A model generated the notes under the pieces. The model worked only from the letters and a program-made list of their open reading frames with translations. It had not been told where the DNA came from and made no database searches. Position numbers and translations under genes: made by a program. DNA of 64,000 bases, from assembly GCF_051781005.1 (NCBI RefSeq), contig NZ_JBPWOA010000005.1, positions 62,001-126,000 on the forward strand, given 5' to 3'. Shown piece by piece: positions 55,204 through 62,478 of the stretch; position 1 is the stretch's first letter, and every line of letters begins with the position of its first letter. The stretch comes from Anabaena sp051781005 (GTDB lineage Bacteria > Cyanobacteriota > Cyanobacteriia > Cyanobacteriales > Nostocaceae).

Positions 55204-57294
55204 ATGGAAGTAATCTATCAGTATGCCTGGCTGATTCCAGTGTTACCTCTTTTAGGAGCAATGCTGGTCGGTCTAGGGTTAATCTCGTTAAATCAGGTGA
55301 CAAATCGCCTGCGGCAGCTTAACGCTGTGGTAATCATCTCCCTGATGGGAGCAGCTATGGGGCTGTCGCTGGCCTTGCTGTGGAGTCAATTTCAAGGACA
55401 TGAGCCTTATCTCCGTACCTTTGAGTGGGCAGCAGCAGGTAGTTTTCACCTGACAATGGGCTACACTATTGACCACCTGACAGCCTTAATGCTGGTGATT
55501 GTGACAACAGTAGCCTTCTTAGTCATGATTTACACTGATGGCTACATGGCGCATGACCCAGGTTACGTGCGGTTTTATGCCTATCTCAGCTTGTTTGGTT
55601 CCTCAATGTTGGGTCTGGTGGTCAGCCCCAACCTGGTACAAGTTTATATTTTCTGGGAATTGGTAGGGATGTGTTCCTACCTCCTAGTCGGCTTTTGGTA
55701 CGATCGCAAGGCAGCAGCAGATGCTTGTCAAAAGGCATTTGTCACGAACCGGGTAGGTGACTTCGGTCTATTACTTGGCATTTTAGGGCTGTTCTGGGCG
55801 ACAGGAAGCTTTGATTTCATGATTATGGGCGATCGCTTATCTGAACTAGTAGAAACCGGTTCTGTGAGCAATTTCCTCGCCATCGTGTTAGCAATTCTCG
55901 TCTTCCTCGGCCCAGTTGCTAAATCTGCTCAATTTCCCCTCCACGTCTGGCTACCAGATGCGATGGAAGGCCCCACCCCCATTTCTGCTCTCATCCACGC
56001 GGCAACAATGGTGGCAGCGGGTGTGTTCCTGATTGCCCGGATGTACCCAGTATTTGAAAACGTTCCCGCAGCTATGAACGTGATTGCCTTTACTGGGGCA
56101 TTTACCGCATTTTTGGGTGCGACTATCGCTATTACCCAAAACGACATCAAAAAGGGACTGGCTTATTCCACCATTTCCCAACTCGGTTACATGGTAATGG
56201 CGATGGGAGTAGGCGCTTACTCTGCTGGATTATTTCACCTGATGACCCACGCCTATTTCAAGGCGATGCTATTCTTGGGTTCAGGTTCGGTAATTCACGG
56301 CATGGAAGGCGTTGTTGGTCATGATGCCGTTTTAGCGCAGGATATGCGTTTAATGGGCGGACTACGGAAGTATATGCCCGCAACTAGTATCACTTTCTTA
56401 ATTGGTTGCTTGGCAATTTCCGGGATTCCTCCCTTTGCTGGTTTTTGGTCAAAAGATGAAATTCTGGGTGCGGCTTTTGCTGCTAACCCCCTGTTGTGGT
56501 TGATTGGTTGGCTAACTGCCGGGATTACCGCTTTTTATATGTTCAGAATGTATTTCTCGACATTTGAAGGGCAATTCCGGGGTAATGACGAAAAAATCAA
56601 AACCCAACTCAAAAATGCTGCGGCTGCGGCTGCTGAAAAATTAGGTGTAGCAGAATTAGCGCCTAACTTTGGCCCAGGGGCAATGAAAAAAGGAGAATTG
56701 GCTGCACATGACTCCCATGACTCCCACGGACACCACAGCACCTCTCCCCATGAGTCCCCTTGGACAATGACTTTACCGTTGTTGGTGTTGGCAATTCCTT
56801 CGATGTTGATTGGTTTGGTGGGTACTCCCTACGCCAATTATTTTGAGCAGTTCATCTATTCTCCTAACGAAAGTTTGGCTGAAGTGATGGAAAAAGCGGC
56901 TGAATTTGACCCCCATGAATTTTATGTGATGGCGGGTAGTTCAATTGCTATTTCTGTAGTGGGAATTACTTTGGCGGTGCTGATGTATTTAGCCCGGAAA
57001 ATTGACCCTGCTGCGATCGCATCTAAAATCAAGCCTCTTTACGAACTATCCTTGAACAAGTGGTACTTTGATGACATTTATCATCGTGTCTTTGTCCTCG
57101 GTTTACGTCGTGTTGCTAGACAAGTGATGGAAGTTGACTTCCGCGTTGTTGATGGTGCTGTTAACCTTACAGGCTTCTTTACTCTTGTCAGTGGAGAAGG
57201 GTTGAAATACCTAGAAAATGGTCGGGTTCAATTCTATGCCTTGATTGTATTTGGGGCTGTTTTGGGCTTGGTAATTGTTTTTGGTGTTACCTGA
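55204..57294 (+). CDS. ndhF1: NAD(P)H-quinone oxidoreductase (NDH-1) chain 5, NdhF1 type
   Basis: 696 residues from ATG at 55204 (GTG at 55201 is adjacent). About 15-16 membrane helices. Signatures: VYIFWELVGMCSYLLVGFWY with the proton-path Glu, KSAQFPLHVWLPDAMEGPTP, KKGLAYSTISQLGYMVMAMG and GIPPFAGFWSKDEILGAAF. The long C-terminal amphipathic arm is present. A His-rich loop (HDSHDSHGHHSTSPHES, about residue 500) sits between helices. It pumps protons in respiratory/cyclic NDH-1. It normally neighbours ndhD1 in related genomes as I recall, but here ndhD1 is 27 kb away. Confidence 0.95.
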   Translation: MEVIYQYAWLIPVLPLLGAMLVGLGLISLNQVTNRLRQLNAVVIISLMGAAMGLSLALLWSQFQGHEPYLRTFEWAAAGSFHLTMGYTIDHLTALMLVIVTTVAFLVMIYTDGYMAHDPGYVRFYAYLSLFGSSMLGLVVSPNLVQVYIFWELVGMCSYLLVGFWYDRKAAADACQKAFVTNRVGDFGLLLGILGLFWATGSFDFMIMGDRLSELVETGSVSNFLAIVLAILVFLGPVAKSAQFPLHVWLPDAMEGPTPISALIHAATMVAAGVFLIARMYPVFENVPAAMNVIAFTGAFTAFLGATIAITQNDIKKGLAYSTISQLGYMVMAMGVGAYSAGLFHLMTHAYFKAMLFLGSGSVIHGMEGVVGHDAVLAQDMRLMGGLRKYMPATSITFLIGCLAISGIPPFAGFWSKDEILGAAFAANPLLWLIGWLTAGITAFYMFRMYFSTFEGQFRGNDEKIKTQLKNAAAAAAEKLGVAELAPNFGPGAMKKGELAAHDSHDSHGHHSTSPHESPWTMTLPLLVLAIPSMLIGLVGTPYANYFEQFIYSPNESLAEVMEKAAEFDPHEFYVMAGSSIAISVVGITLAVLMYLARKIDPAAIASKIKPLYELSLNKWYFDDIYHRVFVLGLRRVARQVMEVDFRVVDGAVNLTGFFTLVSGEGLKYLENGRVQFYALIVFGAVLGLVIVFGVT

Positions 57295-57300
57295 TTTTTA

Positions 57301-57338
57301 TAGGGGTGGGCGTTTGTCCGCCCCTAGATTATTTTTTT
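57301..57338 (+). terminator. Terminator downstream of ndhF1
   Basis: TAGGGGTGGG / CCGCCCCTA stem with an 8-base loop, followed by GATTATTTTTTT. A GCAGAG-type repeat (57339-57364) and a GGGAGCA-type heptamer run (57405-57445) follow up to the next gene. Confidence 0.85.
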
Positions 57339-57404
57339 GCACGCAGAGGCGCGGAGTCGCAGAGAGGATAAGTCGGTTGGCGTTAAAAATTATCGTTGGG
57401 ATAA

Positions 57405-57445
57405 GGCAGGGAGCAGGGAGCAGGGGGCAGGGAGCAAGGGGAAAA
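57405..57445. repeat. GGGAGCA-type heptamer tandem repeat
   Basis: Five to six near-identical heptamers (GCAGGGA / GCAGGGG) in a row. Intergenic STRR-class DNA between ndhF1 and the GT39-like gene. Confidence 0.8.
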
Positions 57446-57547
57446 AGGGTTTTAGCTTTGTTTACTTTTCTTTACACAGTTTGGTTTTATTCTGCACACT
57501 TACTTACTTCGGGTTTGCGGAAGGCTATTTGGGAAATTTAAATTAAT

Positions 57548-59152
57548 CTAAGCAGTTTTACTAAATTTTTTCTTCAGGTGCGACAGCTTACCATCTTTAT
57601 AAACAGTATCTAATTTATATATTTTCTCCAGTTCAGCGTGAAATTCTGGTGAGGGACTATATAAAAATATGTCACTAAACCCATCAGGAATCTCAGGCAC
57701 AGCAGGTTTTGAATTTAATACTAGTTGTATTTTCACTTTTTCATTTAGTAGATGACTTAGCGACATCAAGTTACCAATATTTAGGGAATAGGTACTGCTG
57801 ATTAAAAGTGGATTTGCTGATTGATTGATAATACGAGCTATTTCTGAATGAGTATTTCTACCTTTAGTCCACCATCCATCTGCCTGAGAACTAACTGCAC
57901 AGGATAGAATACCAATAGAAATTAAAACAACTAATACTGATTTCCAAAATTTGCGAACTATGTCTTTAGAAGTAATTATTTGAGTTGCCAACAAATAAGC
58001 AACGGATAATTGAATACCTATATAAGAGGGAATTACGTATCTAGGACGAATGCTTAACTTACCGCCAATTATCACATCAGGTAAGATGAGAGCTAAGGCA
58101 AATACACCACTCAAAATCAAAACAAATAACCATACTTGCGGTAAGGTTCGACGACAAATAAATATGAATGAATATATGGTTAAAATTAAAAATAGAGGAA
58201 CTAAAAATCTGCCCAATCGTAAAATTGGTATATCTAAATCTGGCATAAATTGTTCATATATCCAAAAGTCACCAAACAAATAGCTGATATTTTTAATACA
58301 GGTAGAAACTAAAACTGATAAAGATTGTCTTATTTGTGCAGTAGCTGTCGAACTTTCAATTACAGTTAGGTTATTAATAATATTTAAAATCCAAGGTATA
58401 AAAGAGATGAAACCAATAATAGCTGCGACTAGATAGGCTCTAAATTGTTTGGTAAGCCTAAATTTTTCTATGAATAATAGATAAATACCGTGGGAAATTA
58501 CTACCAGTCCAGAAAATAAAAATGTATACAATCCTAATGCTACTGTTAAGGCATAAAATCCCCAATTCTTTTTACTACCAATCTTGATCGCTCGCAAGAA
58601 AGCTGCACTACTTAATAATGTGGTTAAAATCCATAAAGCAAACTGTCGTGCTTCTTGGGCATATAAAACATGAAAGGGTGACACTGTCATCAAGGCAACG
58701 CTTATCCATGCAGTTATCGGTGATTTAAATAATTCTAAACATAACCAATAAATGCAAGGTAAAGACAATAAACTAATGAGAATTGATAGGCTCCTAGCGC
58801 TGGTAATTGAATTACCAAAAATTTGCACCCATAATCTTAGCATCCCGTAATAAAGTGGCGGATGTTGAGAATCATCTACAGCTAAAGAGTTGATTGTATC
58901 TGTTAATCCAGTTTCAGAATTTGGGCGCTGAAATTTTTTTAATGTTTCAATAGGTAGGACTTTTCCATTAAATACTTCATTGATTAATTCTGATTTAGTA
59001 TATCCAGAAATTCTTAGTGATGTGTATGCTTCATCATGCCAGTAAACTTTTTTATCAATATTAACACAGCGAAAAAATATGGCTAGTATTAATAATGTAA
59101 TCATTAAAGCTCCTAGCCAATTAGGAGGAAGAATTCTAGAGATTTTGTTCAT
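57548..59152 (-). CDS. GT-C fold glycosyltransferase, family 39-like
   Basis: 534 residues, about 11 membrane helices. The first loop has KVYWHDEAYTSLRISG (catalytic Asp-Glu). HPPLYYGMLRLWVQIFGNSI matches the PPLYY...W..FG signature, and LYAQEARQFALWILTTLLSS is the usual reentrant region. Probably transfers a sugar from a polyprenyl phosphate to an extracytoplasmic acceptor. The divergent neighbour is a GT2-GtrA protein that could make such a lipid-linked sugar, so the two may form one pathway. Confidence 0.85.
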   Translation of the reverse strand: MNKISRILPPNWLGALMITLLILAIFFRCVNIDKKVYWHDEAYTSLRISGYTKSELINEVFNGKVLPIETLKKFQRPNSETGLTDTINSLAVDDSQHPPLYYGMLRLWVQIFGNSITSARSLSILISLLSLPCIYWLCLELFKSPITAWISVALMTVSPFHVLYAQEARQFALWILTTLLSSAAFLRAIKIGSKKNWGFYALTVALGLYTFLFSGLVVISHGIYLLFIEKFRLTKQFRAYLVAAIIGFISFIPWILNIINNLTVIESSTATAQIRQSLSVLVSTCIKNISYLFGDFWIYEQFMPDLDIPILRLGRFLVPLFLILTIYSFIFICRRTLPQVWLFVLILSGVFALALILPDVIIGGKLSIRPRYVIPSYIGIQLSVAYLLATQIITSKDIVRKFWKSVLVVLISIGILSCAVSSQADGWWTKGRNTHSEIARIINQSANPLLISSTYSLNIGNLMSLSHLLNEKVKIQLVLNSKPAVPEIPDGFSDIFLYSPSPEFHAELEKIYKLDTVYKDGKLSHLKKKFSKTA

Positions 59153-59466
59153 GCTTTCTAGAATTAAATATGGGTTTTTAAGGTGAATTTATTAGCGGTT
59201 GTTGTTAACTGCAAATGGTTAAATATGCTGGGAATAAATGCCTAATAAGTATTCTTACATAAGTAACAGTATTTAAATATAAAGTTACGATAAACTAAAT
59301 GAAAATACTGGAGCAAAAAACTTTGCCAATACTTCACATTAGAACTGCACAATTGCTAAGAGGATAAAAAAGATGTATAAAAAAGTATGGTGTATCCGAT
59401 AGGAGAAGACTGTTCCAATTAAAAGTAAATTTTTACACTTACATTTAAGTATCAAAGTTTTAATTT
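59153..59466. other. Intergenic region between divergent glycosyltransferase genes
   Basis: 314 bp of AT-rich DNA, presumably carrying both promoters. Nothing else recognised. Confidence 0.5.
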
Positions 59467-60708
59467 ATGAATACCAACTCGTCAAACTCTCTGTTAGCAG
59501 TTCCCACTGGCGTATTAAAGATTTCTGAATATCCACCCGTTGATGTGACTGTAGATCATCCAATTTTTCTATCTCTAGTTATTCCTACGTATAAAGAGCG
59601 TGACAATATCGAAAATGTAGTCAATATTTTAAGTCACTTACTGGATGAGGCTATCCCTGGTAATTATGAACTGATTGTAGTGGATGATGATAGCCCAGAC
59701 CGGACTTGGGAAGTAGCACAATCACTGATACCAGATTACCCCCAATTGCGGGTGATGCGACGAGAAGAGGAACGGGGACTGTCTTCGGCAGTAATTCGTG
59801 GGTGGCAAGCAGCTACAGGGCGTGTTTTAGGTGTGATTGATGGGGATTTACAGCATCCACCAGAGGTGTTGACGCAACTTTTAGGGAAGATAGAAGATGG
59901 GGCAGATTTGGCTTTAGCCAGTCGTCACGTAGATGGTGGTGGTGTTAGTAGTTGGAGTGTGATTAGGCGCTTTTTGTCTCGTGGGGCGCAAGTGTTGGGA
60001 TTGATTATATTACCAGGGGTGCTGGGAAGGGTGTCTGATCCGATGAGTGGTTATTTTATGGTTAGGCGGAGTGCGATCGCTAATGCCACTCTTAATCCTG
60101 TAGGTTATAAAATTCTTTTAGAGGTGATCGGCCGGGGAAAAGTGGGTGAAATTGCTGAAGCTGGTTATGTCTTCCGCGAACGGACAGAAGGCGAAAGCAA
60201 GGTAACATGGAAGCAATATTTAGAGTATATCCATCACCTAGTCCGATTACGGGTATCTACTGGACGCATAGGCAAAATTAGGAGAAAAGTTAATTTCCCT
60301 CTAGGTCGATTTCTCCGCTTTGGTGCAGTGGGACTAAGTGGGGTATTTGTAGATATGGTGATGCTTTACTTATTAAGTGATCCAACAACCCTCGCCTTAC
60401 CCTTAACACGCAGTAAAATTATTGCTGGTGAAATTGCTATTTTCAATAATTTCTTGTGGAATGATGCTTGGACATTTGCGGATGTCTCCATGCTCCAAAA
60501 AGGTTGGAAGCCAAGATTGAAGCGGTTTTTGAAGTTTAATGTGATTTGCTTGGCAGGATTAGTTTTGAACGTGATGGTGTTGAATATAGTGTTTAATTTC
60601 CTCATTCCTAATCGCTATATTGCTAACTTGATAGCGATCGCAGTTGCCACAATCTGGAATTTCTGGGTTAACCTCAAATTAAGCTGGCGGGTAACTGAAG
60701 TAAAATAG
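59467..60708 (+). CDS. GT2 glycosyltransferase fused to a GtrA membrane domain
   Basis: 413 residues. Residues about 30-265 are a family 2 transferase like dolichyl-/polyprenyl-phosphate mannose synthase: LSLVIPTYKERDNIENVV, IVVDDDSPDRTWEVA, GVIDGDLQHPPEVL (metal-binding acidic motif) and SDPMSGYFMVRRSA. Residues about 285-410 have four helices of the GtrA type (GRFLRFGAVGLSGVFVDMVM, WNDAWTFAD). It should charge polyprenyl phosphate with a sugar at the inner face, with GtrA aiding translocation or anchoring. The divergent GT39-like enzyme is a plausible user of the product. Confidence 0.9.
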   Translation: MNTNSSNSLLAVPTGVLKISEYPPVDVTVDHPIFLSLVIPTYKERDNIENVVNILSHLLDEAIPGNYELIVVDDDSPDRTWEVAQSLIPDYPQLRVMRREEERGLSSAVIRGWQAATGRVLGVIDGDLQHPPEVLTQLLGKIEDGADLALASRHVDGGGVSSWSVIRRFLSRGAQVLGLIILPGVLGRVSDPMSGYFMVRRSAIANATLNPVGYKILLEVIGRGKVGEIAEAGYVFRERTEGESKVTWKQYLEYIHHLVRLRVSTGRIGKIRRKVNFPLGRFLRFGAVGLSGVFVDMVMLYLLSDPTTLALPLTRSKIIAGEIAIFNNFLWNDAWTFADVSMLQKGWKPRLKRFLKFNVICLAGLVLNVMVLNIVFNFLIPNRYIANLIAIAVATIWNFWVNLKLSWRVTEVK

Positions 60709-60713
60709 TTATA

Positions 60714-61268
60714 CTAACCAAATTTTCTAGTTTGCATATAACGGTAAATAGCAGCAATATTACGGGCATCATCAATCCCTCTATGATGTGTGCCTTGTAA
60801 TTCCATGTCTAAATGTTTAAGAGCTTGCGCCATACCAAACTTATGAGATACACCCAAATATTCAGAAAATTCATTTTTGATGTTTCTATGTTCAGAACCG
60901 AAAGGATAGGAAATATTATGAAATTTGCAATCTTGGAGAAATTGCGTTTTGTCGTAATTACCCCAAGAGCAGAATATATTATTAGGAAATGAATCAATCC
61001 ATTCTTTAAACCGGGGAATTACCTCTATAAATAGAGGTGCTGACTCAACTTGTTGCTGAGTAATACTTGTTAATTCCGTACAGAAAGCTGTAAGTTGGGG
61101 ATGTCGAACAGGTTGGATAAATTGTTGAAACTCAGAATCAATCTCCCAAGTTGTTCTATTCAGCATTACCGCACCAATTTCGATAATCTCCATTTCGTGA
61201 CGCGGTATAGTCCGTTGATTACAGCAAGTAGCTTCAAGATCGACTATCAGAAAATAATTATTACTCAT
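60714..61268 (-). CDS. DEDDh-family 3'-5' exonuclease
   Basis: 184 residues. Exo I FLIVDLEATCCNQ (Asp, Glu), Exo II SWGNYDKTQFLQDC (Asp) and Exo III THHRGIDDARNIAAIYRYM (His, Asp) identify an RNase T/DNA pol III epsilon-like exonuclease, closest to the KapD/ERI-1-like group. It probably trims RNA or DNA 3' ends. Its start is three bases after the stop of the upstream membrane-protein gene, so they are translationally coupled. Confidence 0.92.
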   Translation of the reverse strand: MSNNYFLIVDLEATCCNQRTIPRHEMEIIEIGAVMLNRTTWEIDSEFQQFIQPVRHPQLTAFCTELTSITQQQVESAPLFIEVIPRFKEWIDSFPNNIFCSWGNYDKTQFLQDCKFHNISYPFGSEHRNIKNEFSEYLGVSHKFGMAQALKHLDMELQGTHHRGIDDARNIAAIYRYMQTRKFG

Positions 61269-61271
61269 AAG

Positions 61272-61724
61272 TTATGAAAAGGGTTTGAGCCAACCTAGTA
61301 AAATAGCTGTGTCGAGAATAATAGCGGCAAAGGTAAACCATAATATACTTTCCCCTGCGAATATCAAGAAAGGCAAAATCGCGCCAGTATAATTCCAGCC
61401 CACTTCTATTTGAGTTAATCCTCGCACCAAACCAAAAGCCCAAATCCCACCAGTTTTCAAGTGAGGATTCGTATCAATGCGGATGATATAGCGGTAGGTG
61501 ACACCAAATAGAAATCCAGAAAACCCTGCGATAACTCCGTTCACCAAAGGTATCGCACCACTAGCTAATACCTCTAAATTCAATTCCTGAGTAACAGGTA
61601 TCGCAAGATACTCAGTTAGCACAAACCCATTGAAAAGACTGGTGATCAGGAAAGCTGAACCCAGAGATATACTGCCTATGATTCCCGCTTTTACCGATTC
61701 TAACCGTTCTGCCATTAGTTCCAT
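61272..61724 (-). CDS. Conserved membrane protein of unknown function
   Basis: 150 residues with four hydrophobic segments (GIIGSISLGSAFLITSLFNG, GVIAGFSGFLFGVTYRY, GAILPFLIFAGESILWFTFA and AAIILDTAILLGWL). It starts ATG at 61724. I recall this as a cyanobacterial conserved family but have no function for it. Tightly coupled to the downstream exonuclease and divergent from petN across about 100 bp. Confidence 0.75.
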   Translation of the reverse strand: MELMAERLESVKAGIIGSISLGSAFLITSLFNGFVLTEYLAIPVTQELNLEVLASGAIPLVNGVIAGFSGFLFGVTYRYIIRIDTNPHLKTGGIWAFGLVRGLTQIEVGWNYTGAILPFLIFAGESILWFTFAAIILDTAILLGWLKPFS

Positions 61725-61825
61725 AATTTTGCCAAATCTGCTATCAAGTCCATTAACGAATCAACTGCCTTTTCCCGGTATGATAAATATTAGAGCCGTT
61801 TTGTAATTATTTGAAAAGTGGAACT

Positions 61826-61912
61826 ATGATTTTGACACTGGGTTGGGTATCACTTTTGGTTGTGTTCACTTGGTCGATTTCAATGGTAGTTTGGGGACGC
61901 AACGGACTATAG
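61826..61912 (+). CDS. petN: Cytochrome b6f complex subunit PetN
   Basis: 28 residues: one membrane helix read as ILTLGWVSLLVVFTWSIS then MVVWGRNGL, essentially the known PetN sequence including the terminal WGRNG(L/F). PetN is an essential small subunit of the cytochrome b6f complex in the thylakoid membrane. No strong ribosome-binding site precedes the ATG. The next small gene starts 7 bp after its stop. Confidence 0.95.
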   Translation: MILTLGWVSLLVVFTWSISMVVWGRNGL

Positions 61913-61919
61913 AGGAATC

Positions 61920-62081
61920 GTGGAAAGTCCATTTTTGAGTATTTTGGCTTTGGTTGCCGTAGTGCTGTTAGTGTCAGTTACAGGCGGTGTCGTTTATTTG
62001 ACATTAGCAGATTGGCGCGATCGCCGTCGTCGAGAAGACGAAACCCGCGAACTTAGACGCAGCACTGTCAAGCGGCGATGA
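61920..62081 (+). CDS. Small single-span membrane protein downstream of petN
   Basis: 53 residues from GTG at 61920, with AGAGGA four bases upstream. One helix (FLSILALVAVVLLVSVTGGV) is followed by a highly charged, Arg-rich tail (DWRDRRRREDETRELRRSTV). Coupled to petN (7 bp gap) and followed by a terminator, so it very likely forms a two-gene transcript. I do not know its function; the topology would leave the tail in the cytosol. Confidence 0.8.
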   Translation: MESPFLSILALVAVVLLVSVTGGVVYLTLADWRDRRRREDETRELRRSTVKRR

Positions 62082-62090
62082 TTCTATTTC

Positions 62091-62110
62091 AGCACATGTA
62101 GTGCTTTTTT
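62091..62110 (+). terminator. Terminator of the petN transcript
   Basis: AGCAC / GTGCT stem with a 5-base loop and six T residues, ten bases after the preceding stop codon. Confidence 0.8.
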
Positions 62111-62130
62111 CTGCGGTAATAAATCTTGTT

Positions 62131-62159
62131 GTAGGGATACGATCTGATCGTGTCCCTAC
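62131..62159. repeat. 29-bp hairpin repeat GTAGGGA...TCCCTAC
   Basis: GTAGGGATACGAT / ATCGTGTCCCTAC, 13-bp stem with one T/G wobble and a 3-base loop. Probably an interspersed REP-like palindrome. Confidence 0.7.
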
Positions 62160-62478
62160 GCTATTTATATGTATATACTCAACATATACCCATATTTATT
62201 GTTACCTTAGAGAAGACTGAGCAATAATTTCTTAGAGGTTGTTTTAAAAGTAATGGGCTGTGACTTTAGGCACGTATTGACTTTATAAGGAGGGCAAACA
62301 GGAATCAAAGTCCCCCTTTTGAATGGGGATTTAGGGGTATATAAAAGTATTTGATACATCACTAAGAACTTTTAAAACGTCTTCTTATTGGTAAAAACCC
62401 TTAAATTTATCTGTAGGGTCAATCTAAAATTGTTTGTCGATATAGAAATTCCTGTGGGGGATAGAAAAATATTTGATC

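Larger units (their letters stand above)
62082..62478. other. Intergenic region with terminator and repeats
   Basis: About 400 bp. It holds the petN terminator, the 62131-62159 hairpin, and an AAAGTCCCCCTTTTGAATGG / GGGGATTTAGGGG-type repeat at about 62306-62338, common between genes in this order. The rest presumably carries the promoter of the sensor kinase. Confidence 0.55.

Noticed and set aside
28825..59152. GT39-like genes at 28.8 kb and 57.5 kb as the repeats that drove the inversion
   Set aside because: Both lie on the same strand, whereas an inversion by homologous recombination needs inverted copies, and their sequences look only distantly related.
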